Of a stretch of DNA of 64,000 bases, positions 42,254 through 51,974 are shown one piece after another. A program made the translations under genes and the position numbers. Source of the DNA: Oscillospiraceae bacterium (GTDB lineage Bacteria > Bacillota > Clostridia > Oscillospirales > Oscillospiraceae); NCBI GenBank assembly GCA_022792555.1, contig JAAWBF010000086.1, positions 1 through 64,000 of the forward strand, written 5' to 3'. Under the pieces are notes generated by a model, which saw only the letters and a list, made by a program, of their open reading frames with translations, searched no databases and was not told the origin of the DNA. Position 1 is the first letter of the stretch; every line of letters starts with the position of its first letter.

Positions 42254-43378
42254 TCATTCGCCGCGCTCCAGTCCGGCCATGAAGGCCGCCTTGTTCTCCT
42301 GGGGCGTGGTGCTGGGACGGCCCAAATCGTCTCGCGCCCCCAGTGCGCACTTTACCTCGATAAAAGTAAGCTCATAGGACGCTTTTGCCGCCTCTAGCGC
42401 CTCGTCCAATCCCTCTAGGCTGTCCACGGACAAGGCGGAGGGATAGCCGCAGGCCCGGGCGATGGCGGACAGGTCCACAGCCCCCGCCGCCGTGGGCATA
42501 CCGCCCACCGACTCGTGGGCTTGATTGTTCAGCACGATGTGAATCAGGTTGGCGGTCTTATTCACCCCAATGAGCGCCATAGCCCCCATGTGCATCAGCG
42601 CCGCGCCATCCCCGTCCAGACACCACACCCGGCGCTCCGGCCTCTGCAGGGCGATGCCCAGGGCGATGGACGAGCTGTGGCCCATGGAACCCACCGTCAG
42701 GAAGTCATGGCCGTGGCCCTGGCTTCCAGCCTCCCTCAGCTCGTACACCTCCCGGCTGGCCTTGCCCGTAGTGGATATCACCAGGTCGTCTCCAGAGGAC
42801 GCTAAAATGTGCCCGATGGCCTCTTCCCGGCCCATGGGATGCCCGTTGGCGGGATTTGGCCTGCTCTTGTAGTCCAACGCACCCTTGCGTACCACAAAGG
42901 CCGCCTGCCTGCCCTGGGCCAGCAGGGCGCGGTACTCGTCCAGCTTGGCGGCAACCTGCTCTGCGGCAGTGGTCTTGTCGATGACAAAGGCAGGAATGTC
43001 CAGATTGTCCAGCAGGGGCAGGGTGATCTCCCCCTGGAATATGTGCTGGGGCTCGTCATGCACCCCCGGCTCCCCCCGCCAGCCCACGACGAACAGGCAG
43101 GGAATGCCGTACACCTTTTCGTTGAGCAGAGACGCCACCGGGTTCACCATGTTTCCCAGGCCGCTGTTTTGCAGATAGACCACCGGGGTTTTCCCCGTGG
43201 CCAGGTGATAGCCCGCCGCAAGGCCCACAGCGTTCCCCTCGTTGGCCGCAATGATGTGGTGGACGGGGTCGGTACCGTACACGTCCATCAGATAATTACA
43301 CAACGCCTTCAGTTGGGAATCCGGCACGCCGGCGTAAAAATCCGCGCCCAAAAGCCCTACAAAGTCTTCGATCTTCAA
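42254..43378 (-). CDS. aepY: Phosphonopyruvate decarboxylase
   Basis: ThDP-enzyme: GVPDSQLKALCNYLMD, AANEGNAVGLAAGYHLATGKTPVVYLQNSGLGN, GDGAALMHMGAMALIG. Confidence 0.92.
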   Translation of the reverse strand: MKIEDFVGLLGADFYAGVPDSQLKALCNYLMDVYGTDPVHHIIAANEGNAVGLAAGYHLATGKTPVVYLQNSGLGNMVNPVASLLNEKVYGIPCLFVVGWRGEPGVHDEPQHIFQGEITLPLLDNLDIPAFVIDKTTAAEQVAAKLDEYRALLAQGRQAAFVVRKGALDYKSRPNPANGHPMGREEAIGHILASSGDDLVISTTGKASREVYELREAGSQGHGHDFLTVGSMGHSSSIALGIALQRPERRVWCLDGDGAALMHMGAMALIGVNKTANLIHIVLNNQAHESVGGMPTAAGAVDLSAIARACGYPSALSVDSLEGLDEALEAAKASYELTFIEVKCALGARDDLGRPSTTPQENKAAFMAGLERGE

Positions 43379-43401
43379 AGGCAGGTCCCCCTCTGTCTGT
43401 T

Positions 43402-44697
43402 TTACAGCTCATCAATCAGGCTAATGATCTCCTTAACGGGCATCAGCCGGTCGTCCACCTCCTTCGCCCGGTGGTAGCGCAGGATGTCCTCTGCGGTCCG
43501 CTGCATGGCCGGGAAGGCGCTGCGGGTGAGCTGGTTGGCATAGATGACGATGTTTACCCCATGGGCGGCCAACATATCCTCCGTGACGGCGTTGAAGGAG
43601 GTGGGCACCACCACGATGGGCGTGTGCTTGTCCCCAGCCCGAAACCGGTCGCAGAACTCCAAAATCTCCGCCGGGTCTTTTTTCCGGCTGTGGATCATGA
43701 TGCCGTCCGCCCCCGCCTCCACAAAAGCGGAGGCCCGCCCCAGCGCATCCTCCATCCCCCGCTCCAGAATCAGGCTCTCAATCCGGGCGATGATCATAAA
43801 GTCGTCGGTGAGCTGGGCCCGCTTCCCCGCCCGGATTTTTTCGCTGAAGCTCTCGATATCGTCCTGGGTCTGCTCCACCTCGGTACCGAACAGGCTGTTC
43901 TTTTTCAGCCCCTTTTTGTCCTCGATAATCACGGCGGACACCCCCATGCGCTCCAGTGTGCGCACGTTATACATAAAGTGCTCCGCCAGCCCTCCGGTGT
44001 CTCCGTCTAGGATAATGGGCTTTGTCGTGACCTCCATGATATCGTCGATGGTGCGCAGCCGGGAGGACAGGTCTACCAGCTCAATGTCTGGCTTGCCCTT
44101 GGCGGTGGAGTCGCACAAACTGCTCACCCACATGGCGTCGAATTGGTCCAGTCGGCCGTCCTGGGCCACCACCGTTTTCTCTGCGATAAGCCCTGTTAGG
44201 CCGCTGTGGGTCTCCAGCGCCTTAACAACCGGGCGCAGACCGAGAAGCTGACGCAGCCGCTTCCGGCGGTACTCCGGCATGGCCAGCTTCTCCCGCAGCT
44301 GTTGGTCCACCTTTCTAACCTGCTCGCTGCTGGTATAGGGCACCTCAATGAGCTGTCCGCCCATGGCCTCCAGCTTTTCCTTCACTTGGGCCCGGATGAC
44401 AGACTCCGGCCCGGTCCGCCAGTTATCCCCGTGGATGACGTAATCCGGGCGGATGAGGGCCAGCACATCCTCATAGAGCATATCATCCTGAATAACCACA
44501 TTAGTAACTCCATCCAGCCTGCGATAGAGCCGGACCCGCTCATCCTGGGGGATGGTGGGGAAGCGGTTGTAGCGGATCAACGCCTGGTCGGACAGCGCAC
44601 CCACAATGACCTTGCCATAACGCTGGGCCGCCCGGATGATATTTAGGTGCCCCTCGTGGATGACCTCAGTGCAGAAGCAGGTATATACGGTTTCCAT
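43402..44697 (-). CDS. aepX: Phosphoenolpyruvate mutase with N-terminal cytidylyltransferase-like domain
   Basis: EGHLNIIRAAQRYGKVIVGALSD nucleotidyltransferase; PEP mutase core IIEDKKGLKKNSLFG, GADGIMIHSRKKDPAEILEF. Confidence 0.93.
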   Translation of the reverse strand: METVYTCFCTEVIHEGHLNIIRAAQRYGKVIVGALSDQALIRYNRFPTIPQDERVRLYRRLDGVTNVVIQDDMLYEDVLALIRPDYVIHGDNWRTGPESVIRAQVKEKLEAMGGQLIEVPYTSSEQVRKVDQQLREKLAMPEYRRKRLRQLLGLRPVVKALETHSGLTGLIAEKTVVAQDGRLDQFDAMWVSSLCDSTAKGKPDIELVDLSSRLRTIDDIMEVTTKPIILDGDTGGLAEHFMYNVRTLERMGVSAVIIEDKKGLKKNSLFGTEVEQTQDDIESFSEKIRAGKRAQLTDDFMIIARIESLILERGMEDALGRASAFVEAGADGIMIHSRKKDPAEILEFCDRFRAGDKHTPIVVVPTSFNAVTEDMLAAHGVNIVIYANQLTRSAFPAMQRTAEDILRYHRAKEVDDRLMPVKEIISLIDEL

Positions 44698-44709
44698 GGC
44701 CGTCCCTCC

Positions 44710-45840
44710 TCAACTGTCATACCGGACGGGCACGGCCACGCCGTATTCGTCCAGCGCCTGACGGAATACCTTAAAAAACGCTTGGATGTCCGGCGCGTCG
44801 ATGGCGCCCAGGGCGCACAGGCGGAAGGTCCCCGCCGTGCCCACCTTGCCGGGGTAGATGGTGAAGCCCCGCGCATAGCAGTAGTCGTGGACCCGTTGGA
44901 AATCCCAGTTGGGGTCGCCGGGATTGCGTACCGCCGCCACAAGGCCCACCTGCCAGTCCCGCCGGATGCTCTCTTGAAAGCCCAACGCCTCCAGTCCGGC
45001 GTGGATGGCGTCCATGGTCCGGGTGTGCCGGGCCCACTTGGCCTGCTCCCCCTCTGCCCAGTACTCCTTCATGGCCTGGATGGCGGCGTATACTGTCTGC
45101 ACTGGAGGGGTGAACTCCATCTCCCCGGTGCGCTCAAAGCAGTCGTACTGGCGGAACAGGTTGGCGTAGTAGGAGCGGCGGGGGTAGTCCTTAGAAATTT
45201 TCACGAGCTCCCGCCGTCCGATTACAAAGGACAAACCTGTCATGGCCATCAGCCCCTTCTGGGCGGAGGCCATGCAGAAGTCGATGTTGTCCGCCTCGAT
45301 ATCAATGGGCCGCATGGCATAGGTGCTGGTAGTGTCGGTGACAAAAACCGCTCCATATTGATGGACCAGCGCCCCCAGTTCCCGGATGGGGTTAAGTAGG
45401 CCGGCTCCTGTCTCGCTGTGGGTGGCGTATACCAGGGCGGTATCCGGGTTGGCCCGCAGGGCCTTATCCACCGCCTCCAGGTCCGCCGGGCAGTCATAGG
45501 GCAGCTTCAGCTCCACGTGGGGCAGGCAGTAGGCCCGACAGATCTCCACAGCCCGGGCGCTGTACGCCCCGTTGTGGATGATGAGTGCCTTCTTCCCCCC
45601 TGGCAGCAGGGAGTTGAGGCACACGTCCATGCACAGCGTCCCCGACCCGCAGAACAGTACCGAGGTGTACCGCTCTGGGTTCCCATGGACTACCCGTACC
45701 AAATCCTCCCGCAGGCCCGCCATCATATTGGCAAATTCCTTTTCCCGGGGGCAGATGTCTGGTGTCACCTGGGCCAGCTTTACTGTGTCCGTGGTAGTGG
45801 CGGGACCGGGATTAAGAAGAATATTCCGTTTGATATCCAT
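44710..45840 (-). CDS. phnW: 2-aminoethylphosphonate--pyruvate transaminase
   Basis: ILLNPGPATTTDTVKLAQVTPDICPREKEF; GSGTLCMDVCLNSLLPGGKKALIIHNGAYSAR. Confidence 0.93.
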   Translation of the reverse strand: MDIKRNILLNPGPATTTDTVKLAQVTPDICPREKEFANMMAGLREDLVRVVHGNPERYTSVLFCGSGTLCMDVCLNSLLPGGKKALIIHNGAYSARAVEICRAYCLPHVELKLPYDCPADLEAVDKALRANPDTALVYATHSETGAGLLNPIRELGALVHQYGAVFVTDTTSTYAMRPIDIEADNIDFCMASAQKGLMAMTGLSFVIGRRELVKISKDYPRRSYYANLFRQYDCFERTGEMEFTPPVQTVYAAIQAMKEYWAEGEQAKWARHTRTMDAIHAGLEALGFQESIRRDWQVGLVAAVRNPGDPNWDFQRVHDYCYARGFTIYPGKVGTAGTFRLCALGAIDAPDIQAFFKVFRQALDEYGVAVPVRYDS

Positions 45841-45857
45841 ACAGATTCCTCCTTCGT

Positions 45858-46742
45858 TCAGCCGATATCGTAGCTCCTGTCTAACTCCTTCAGCTCGCGG
45901 AAAGTATCGATCTCGGTGACATCCCTGTCCTCACAGGAACGCACAGCCACGCGGTAGTTCTCCCGGCAAAATACCAGCGGTACCTGCTCCCAGTACCGCT
46001 CCCGCCCGCCAGGTTGCTCATAGACCTCTTTGAGGTCCTGGGCCAGCTTTTCCCCGTCCACTCCATTCCAGTAGGAGATACCTACCATCTGCCAGCAGCG
46101 CTCACCGCCAATTTTTTCCTGGGTAATGACGCCATCGGACACCTCGAAGCACCAGTCGTCGGTACGCTCCTTGGGGATGGCCAGAAAGTTGGAGCGGTAC
46201 TGGTAAGGCTGGATGAGCCAGGGCGAATAGAGCACCAAATCGGCCTCCAGCACATAGGCGTTGGACATCAGATGCCGGGCGCACATGGCGGAGGAGATGT
46301 TGTTGGTCTCGTTGTAGACCGGGTTTTCCAGGAATCGAATCATGGGGTATTGGTAGAGGAGCTGGTCGAACTGCTCCGCCAGATAGCCCCGGACCAGATA
46401 GATCTCCTCAATTCCGGCGGCCAGACAGGCGTCCAGCAGGCTGTCAATGATGCGTTTGCCGTGAACCCGTACCAGGGGCTTAGGGGTGTTGAAGGTGATG
46501 GGGGCCAGACGGCTGCCAAAGCCCGCCGCCAGAAACACCGCCCGCTTGACCTGGTAGGGCTCCATGGCAGCCCGTCCCGCCGGGGTGGGCTGGCCGTGAG
46601 CCAGATAGCCCATTGTCTCCAATTCCTGGGCTGCGGCAGAGTTCAGCCAGGGGGCAGGTCCGCCAGCGGGGGCGATCAGCTCCAGAAGTAGTTCAAACTG
46701 CGGTTTGGTCAGAGTGCGCGGCATAGGTACATCCCTCCCCAC
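45858..46742 (-). CDS. LicC/PntC-like cytidylyltransferase with N-terminal winged-helix-like domain
   Basis: AVFLAAGFGSRLAPITFNTPKPLVRVHGKRIIDSLLDAC; adjacent to AEP biosynthesis genes. Confidence 0.85.
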   Translation of the reverse strand: MGRDVPMPRTLTKPQFELLLELIAPAGGPAPWLNSAAAQELETMGYLAHGQPTPAGRAAMEPYQVKRAVFLAAGFGSRLAPITFNTPKPLVRVHGKRIIDSLLDACLAAGIEEIYLVRGYLAEQFDQLLYQYPMIRFLENPVYNETNNISSAMCARHLMSNAYVLEADLVLYSPWLIQPYQYRSNFLAIPKERTDDWCFEVSDGVITQEKIGGERCWQMVGISYWNGVDGEKLAQDLKEVYEQPGGRERYWEQVPLVFCRENYRVAVRSCEDRDVTEIDTFRELKELDRSYDIG

Positions 46743-46897
46743 ATGGATGTGTGACCACTAAAATCTGTCAGCTTTTGTACAAATAGCAGTCAAAATAGAA
46801 TTGGTTATTCCAGTAATCCGGCATATCCACCGGGCAGATGAATGGATAGCCGCTTCCAGTTATTTTCTCTCGTTGTTGGTAGCATCTCTGTTTGTCT

Positions 46898-47413
46898 TTA
46901 GGTAAGGCCAAACTGCTTTTCCAGCCGTGTTACAATGGCCTCTGGAGTCTCTTGTCCATCGTTTTCCACTACAACATCCGGGGTCTTGGGCTCGTCATAG
47001 GGCAGGTCCACCCCGACTACCTCCTTTGCGCCGGAGGAGTAGAGCTGCTTCTGATCCCGGCGGTAGAGGGTTTCCTGGGTTACCTTGATGTAAATTTCCT
47101 TGTAATGCTCGATGTTGGCCCGGTTCCAGTCCCGGATCTCGTCATACATGGAAATGCTGCACATCACCACATCAATCCCCTGTTGGGCCAGGGCGCGGCA
47201 CAGATAAAACTGCTGTTTGGCGTCCTTTAGCCGGGCGGCGGTGGAGTACCCTGTGCGTTTGAATACGCCGTCCATGGCATCCCCGTCCATACAGAACACA
47301 TTGGCCTTTTTCGCCCTGAGCCGCCGGTAAAACAGCCCTCCAATGGTGGTCTTTCCCGCCCCAGCAAGGCCGGTGAAAAAATAGACGGTGCCTGTTTTGT
47401 TTTTTTCCTCCAA
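46898..47413 (-). CDS. Adenylyl-sulfate kinase-like protein
   Basis: GTVYFFTGLAGAGKTTIGGLFYRRL, FCMDGDAMDGVFKRTGYS; TTG start with GAGGAGG RBS. Confidence 0.8.
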   Translation of the reverse strand: MEEKNKTGTVYFFTGLAGAGKTTIGGLFYRRLRAKKANVFCMDGDAMDGVFKRTGYSTAARLKDAKQQFYLCRALAQQGIDVVMCSISMYDEIRDWNRANIEHYKEIYIKVTQETLYRRDQKQLYSSGAKEVVGVDLPYDEPKTPDVVVENDGQETPEAIVTRLEKQFGLT

Positions 47414-47426
47414 AATGGTGTCCTCC

Positions 47427-49442
47427 TCAGTGGTACAGGGGTTGATCCAGAAGCGCCGGATCAAGCTCCAGCTTGGGCATCATGCGCAGAGGCTGGCCGT
47501 TCTTGTTGATGAAATAGAGGCCATCGATCATCGCCTTGCCGATACGCAGGCGGATGGTGTCATTTTTCTTGCAGATTTGATCTAAAATTTTTTGTCTTAC
47601 TGTTTCATCCACTTCTTTTGATACATGTTCCCCTTCTACACTCACTCCAAATTTATCATCAGATAAAACATTATTTCTCCAACTCGTAGCGATGCGGCCA
47701 TTGATATTGGTGAAACCCTTCATCCATTCTTCCAACTGCTTCTCATCCACAGAACCTCCGTCATAATAGTGGAAATCGTAGCCATAGAATTGATAAGCAT
47801 CCCGAAGACAGAATTCAATATAGGCCCGTTCCTCGTCGGTGGCGTATTCATCATAAGTGCGGTACACCGTAGCAGTATCGAATCCCACCACATTGCCCTC
47901 CGCCGTCTCCACATCGTGGACGCCCTTCTCCGAGCAGTAGGTCATGCTCTCGGTATAGGGGAGATCCAAAAACGCCGCCAGGGCAGTAAAGGTAGCACGG
48001 GGATTGGTTTTGCCGTCCTCAAAACGCACCAGCACACTGTCTTTAAATAACCGATCTTCCGGGTCGATCATGAAGCTGCGGTTAGCCACCCGGTCTACCG
48101 TCAGGTCGGAGGTCACAACCATCTTTCCGTCCAACTCCTTGACATGGCTTCGCTTTTCCACTTGCCATCGTATGGTGGCTGCATAGCTGGTGGTCACCCG
48201 GCGTAAGGGGCTGAAGGTCTTGATATATTTGAACGCCTTGAACACGGAGGAGTTACGGATCCTATCATACTGATCTGACGTCAGTGTTGTTCGCCCTTTT
48301 TCGTCAGGGAACAGGTCATAGTCGATGTTGGAAAAGTGGGGCTGGAAGAATAGGGCGGGGTAGATCCGGGTGGCATGATCCAGACCACCTATATAGGTGT
48401 CCTGACTGAGAAAAACCGTTGTTAAAATGTCCTTATCCGAGCGACTGCCGCTCCAGTATAGCTTTTCCGCCAGCTTATTGTTGAAGGAAATACCAGTGGT
48501 GCCAGAGGTGCGCAGTTTATCCGCCCGGTCAAACTCCGACTTGTAGCTCTGGATGACCTCCTCAATATCGTCAAGCATAACAGAGGGCATACACAGCAGA
48601 TTTGGGTGGTTGTCGAATACCTCATTGAAAAAATCGCCGCCGTTGTCCGAAGACAGCTGGGTATGCCAGATAAGCCGTTGAACATCCTGGACACCAATGG
48701 GTTTCACCGGATATTGGCTGTAGTCAACGCCGTACTCCGCCTTGAAGTCAATCGGATAGCGGCTGATTTCTTGTCCAAATAGAAAGACAATTTTCTTTTT
48801 CTCTAAAATACGCCGAATGTTCAGCACCTGCAAATGGGCACAGAAAGTCTCCCAGCTGGCGTAGTGGAGATACAGGTGGTTCTCCCGTCCGATATCCTCG
48901 CTGGGGCGCACGTTGTCGTATAAATATTCCAGTTCATATTGTGAATAAACATCCTGGGCCAGGATGGGATTCTCTAAATCTTTGAAGAAATTCCGACTGA
49001 TTACCGGGTGGTTGAAATTTATATATTCTCCGAATTTTTGCCCCGCCAGGTCGAAGGGCAGATAGCCGTTGTCGTCGAAGGGATAGAAATGTAAAGGCAG
49101 GTCCTCAAATTTTGGAAAGTTTGTCTGGAACAAGTATGGATATTTGGCAAGAGCCGCGCAGTTTTTCTCATATCGAGTTTTCATTAGTTTGATATTGGGC
49201 GTGTAGAACGCATCTGTCATGATGTCCAGGCACTCGGCCTTGAACTGCCCCTCATGGTAGAGCTGGTTAAACTGGGTGTAAGCGACCTTGTAGTCTCCAC
49301 CCATCCGCAGCAGGTAGACGGCGGCCTCCAGCCGCTCCTCCGGATCCAATCCACCCTGATGCAGAGCCAATGTAAAGGCGTTACAAGCATCTGCGGTAAC
49401 ACCCAATTGTGCGCACCGGCGGGCAATGTCAATGGTTTGCAT
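47427..49442 (-). CDS. Sulfotransferase-like protein (671 aa)
   Basis: LIWHTQLSSDNGGDFFNEVFDNHPNLLCMPSVM (5'-PSB-like) and VLVRFEDGKTNPRATFTALAAFLDLPYTE (3'-PB-like). Confidence 0.6.
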   Translation of the reverse strand: MQTIDIARRCAQLGVTADACNAFTLALHQGGLDPEERLEAAVYLLRMGGDYKVAYTQFNQLYHEGQFKAECLDIMTDAFYTPNIKLMKTRYEKNCAALAKYPYLFQTNFPKFEDLPLHFYPFDDNGYLPFDLAGQKFGEYINFNHPVISRNFFKDLENPILAQDVYSQYELEYLYDNVRPSEDIGRENHLYLHYASWETFCAHLQVLNIRRILEKKKIVFLFGQEISRYPIDFKAEYGVDYSQYPVKPIGVQDVQRLIWHTQLSSDNGGDFFNEVFDNHPNLLCMPSVMLDDIEEVIQSYKSEFDRADKLRTSGTTGISFNNKLAEKLYWSGSRSDKDILTTVFLSQDTYIGGLDHATRIYPALFFQPHFSNIDYDLFPDEKGRTTLTSDQYDRIRNSSVFKAFKYIKTFSPLRRVTTSYAATIRWQVEKRSHVKELDGKMVVTSDLTVDRVANRSFMIDPEDRLFKDSVLVRFEDGKTNPRATFTALAAFLDLPYTESMTYCSEKGVHDVETAEGNVVGFDTATVYRTYDEYATDEERAYIEFCLRDAYQFYGYDFHYYDGGSVDEKQLEEWMKGFTNINGRIATSWRNNVLSDDKFGVSVEGEHVSKEVDETVRQKILDQICKKNDTIRLRIGKAMIDGLYFINKNGQPLRMMPKLELDPALLDQPLYH

Positions 49443-49477
49443 GGCGCGGCTTCCTTTCGTGTTTAATCAAAAGGAGA

Positions 49478-49493
49478 GCGGGCCGAAGCCCGC
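49478..49493 (-). terminator. Short GC hairpin gcgggc-ttcg-gcccgc downstream of flagellin
   Basis: Perfect 6-bp stem with UUCG loop followed on - strand by tctccttttgatt. Confidence 0.5.
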
Positions 49494-49537
49494 CCCCCCG
49501 GTTTGGGTTATGTGATTTTGCCGGAGTCTATTCCAAA

Positions 49538-51232
49538 TTACTGGAGGAGCTGGAGAACACCCTGGGGAACCTGGTTCGCCTGGGCCAGCATGGCCTGAGC
49601 GGACTGGATCAGGATGTTGTTTTTGGTGTAAGCCATCATCTCCTCGGCCACGTCGGTGTCGCGGATGGTGGACTCGGCGTCCTGGATGTTCTCGGTCATG
49701 ACGGACAGGTTGTTGATAGTGTGGTCCAAACGGTTCTGGGTGGCACCCAGAGTACCGCGGACATCGGACACTTGGTTAATGGCAGCCTTGATCTTGGCAA
49801 TGGCCTCCACTGCGCCATCCTGAGTGCCAATATTAATTTTATCAATACCAAGGGCAGCGCAATGCATATCACCAATATCTACCTTCAGTTGGTTGAAGGA
49901 GTCAGCGGTATCGCCGATCTGGAGCTGCAGGCTCTTGCCGGTAGCGGCACCGGGAGCGCCGATCTGAACAATGGCTTCGGAGGTCTTTAGGTTCTTCCAA
50001 GTGGCGTCGGTAGCGGTGGAGGTTGGACCGGTCAGATCCCACTCGCTGTAGTCCTTCAGGGCACCCTTCTTCTCAGTCAGATATACTTTTCCACTATTAC
50101 CATCGGCGGTGATGTCAAACAGCTTGTTGTTCTTCTGGCTCAGCAGCTTGGCCGCCTCGGTAGCCAGAGATGCGTAGGTTTCCTCGTACATGGACAGGTC
50201 GATGACGGTGCCGCCGCCGCCCACGCCATCCTTACCGATCTTGAAGGAGTAGGTCTCGTTGCCAATCTTGATGGTAGTGCCGTCTTTGAGTCCAGACAGA
50301 GTGAAGTTGCCCTGGGCTAGTTTTTCGTCGCCAGCGGCGGCCACAGGCTTGTCGTGGTGGACGGCCAGGTCATAGCCGTTGTTACTGGTGACGTCAGTAG
50401 ACGCCGGGTCAATGCCACCAGTAAGCGCGGTCGCGTAGAAGGTTTCCTCCGCATCGGTGGTGGGCACCACCTTGCCAGTCAGCTTGATTTTGCCGTCGCC
50501 GGCGTCGCTGACGGTAAAGGTGAGACTGTTGATAGTGACTTCGCCGGCGGTCAGGGACAAGGTGAGGTCAGAGAAACTGACTGTCTCTCCCTTGCTGACC
50601 GTACCATTGAGGGTACCAAGCGTCACACCAGCCACAGTGATCGTGGCCACCGTAGCATTAGCTATGGAAGTGCCGGTGGCTGCCAGCTTCAGAACCAGAT
50701 CGCCTACATCAATGGTGAGTTCGCCCTTCTCGCCAGCTCCAGTGCCACGTAGGCCATCTTCTGTTTTGGTAATAGTCGCATCAGTGAACTCAACAGCGCC
50801 CTTGCCGCTCATAGAGCCGTCCAATAGCTGGATACCGTTAAAGTTGGAGGAGTCGGCGATACGGTTGATCTCGCTGCGGAGCTGATCCACTTCCTTCTGG
50901 AGCTGGGCGCGGTCAGTGGTATCCTCATAGGTGCCGTTAGCGGACTGGGTAGCCAGCTCCACCATACGGTTGAGCATGTCATGGACCTCAGTCAGAGCGC
51001 CCTCGGCGGTCTGCACGAGAGAAATGCCGTCCTTCGCGTTCTTCTGGGCAGTCTCCAGGCCGGTGATCTGGGCGCGCATCTTCTCAGAAATGGCCAGACC
51101 AGCGGCGTCGTCACCGGCGCGGTTGATCTTGTAACCGGAAGAGAGCTTCTCCAGGTTCTTCTTCATGGCGGAGACGTTGTTGGTGTAGTTGCGATAGGCC
51201 GACATAGCCATTATATTGTGTTGAATCCTCAT
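49538..51232 (-). CDS. Flagellin
   Basis: MRIQHNIMAMSAYRNYTNNVSAMKKNLEKLSSGYKINRAGDDAAGLAISEKMRAQI...NNILIQSAQAMLAQANQVPQGVLQLLQ. Confidence 0.97.
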   Translation of the reverse strand: MRIQHNIMAMSAYRNYTNNVSAMKKNLEKLSSGYKINRAGDDAAGLAISEKMRAQITGLETAQKNAKDGISLVQTAEGALTEVHDMLNRMVELATQSANGTYEDTTDRAQLQKEVDQLRSEINRIADSSNFNGIQLLDGSMSGKGAVEFTDATITKTEDGLRGTGAGEKGELTIDVGDLVLKLAATGTSIANATVATITVAGVTLGTLNGTVSKGETVSFSDLTLSLTAGEVTINSLTFTVSDAGDGKIKLTGKVVPTTDAEETFYATALTGGIDPASTDVTSNNGYDLAVHHDKPVAAAGDEKLAQGNFTLSGLKDGTTIKIGNETYSFKIGKDGVGGGGTVIDLSMYEETYASLATEAAKLLSQKNNKLFDITADGNSGKVYLTEKKGALKDYSEWDLTGPTSTATDATWKNLKTSEAIVQIGAPGAATGKSLQLQIGDTADSFNQLKVDIGDMHCAALGIDKINIGTQDGAVEAIAKIKAAINQVSDVRGTLGATQNRLDHTINNLSVMTENIQDAESTIRDTDVAEEMMAYTKNNILIQSAQAMLAQANQVPQGVLQLLQ

Positions 51233-51390
51233 TGTATTTGCCTCCCTAGCAAAATTTTCTGTGTTTGAACTATCCTTCGTTCTCCCACAACAGTTAGGTG
51301 GAGCGCCGCCCGTTCTGTCTGCTGTGGCCACAGCGTTCAAAACCTTTGGCGCGGGTACTATTTCATCCAGCTCGTCAGCCGATATGAAAT

Positions 51391-51756
51391 CTAACGAGTC
51401 GGCTCTGCTGCGTTCTCTTCCGATCCCGGCGGGAATATGTGGTTTAACTGCCGACGCAGGGCTTTTACATCATCATCCCTGCCGTCCATCTTGGACAACA
51501 ACGTCCGCATGGCGGCAAGGGCCTGTGCCTTGCTCCGGTTCCATGGGATTTCCGGCCTGTGCCAGCGGGTAGCGTCAAACACACAGTCAGGGCGTTTTCC
51601 GCCTGCGCGCTCCAGGACCTCCCCCCGCACAACGGGGATCTCTCTGGGGGCCTGGATTAGGAGTTTACAGTGGTCTCCCGACATTCGGTCGAACTGGAGC
51701 ACGACATCACTGCCGACGGTCACATATTCTCCTGGCGCAAGAGATAAGCAGAGCAT
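51391..51756 (-). CDS. CsrA-like protein with ~65-aa C-terminal extension
   Basis: MLCLSLAPGEYVTVGSDVVLQFDRMSGDHCKLLIQAPREIPVVRGEVLE aligns to the CsrA core (MLVLxRKxGExIxIGDDIxxxVxxxxGxxVKLGIxAPxxxxVxRxEI). Confidence 0.75.
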   Translation of the reverse strand: MLCLSLAPGEYVTVGSDVVLQFDRMSGDHCKLLIQAPREIPVVRGEVLERAGGKRPDCVFDATRWHRPEIPWNRSKAQALAAMRTLLSKMDGRDDDVKALRRQLNHIFPPGSEENAAEPTR

Positions 51757-51762
51757 CGCATT

Positions 51763-51957
51763 TCAACTCCTTTTACAGTTCAGCGGTACGACAATCCCTT
51801 CTCCCGCTCTCAAAAGCCGCTCTCTGCGGCGTAGACGAAACAGTTCATCGTCATAATATTGGGGACACCCGCCACTGCCTGGCCCACGCAGTACAGGCGT
51901 TGGATTCTGGCAGAACGGCGCGCTTCCAGCGTGCGCACACACTGTCTCGTTTCCCAC
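51763..51957 (-). CDS. Small ORF possibly translationally coupled to csrA-like gene
   Basis: Ends ...IVVPLNCKRS* with the aaggag RBS of the next gene inside its last codons; GTG start uncertain. Confidence 0.3.
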   Translation of the reverse strand: MGNETVCAHAGSAPFCQNPTPVLRGPGSGGCPQYYDDELFRLRRRERLLRAGEGIVVPLNCKRS

Positions 51958-51974
51958 CCTTTGGCCCGGTGAAC

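Noticed and set aside
47427-49442. Glycosyltransferase call for the 671-aa protein
   Set aside because: Sulfotransferase-like PSB/PB segments fit better; still uncertain and flagged for structural checking.
51300-51345. gRNA self-target: 8-nt GCCAAAGG shared by the post-scaffold sequence and the flagellin leader
   Set aside because: Too short and not at the expected guide register; consistent with chance.
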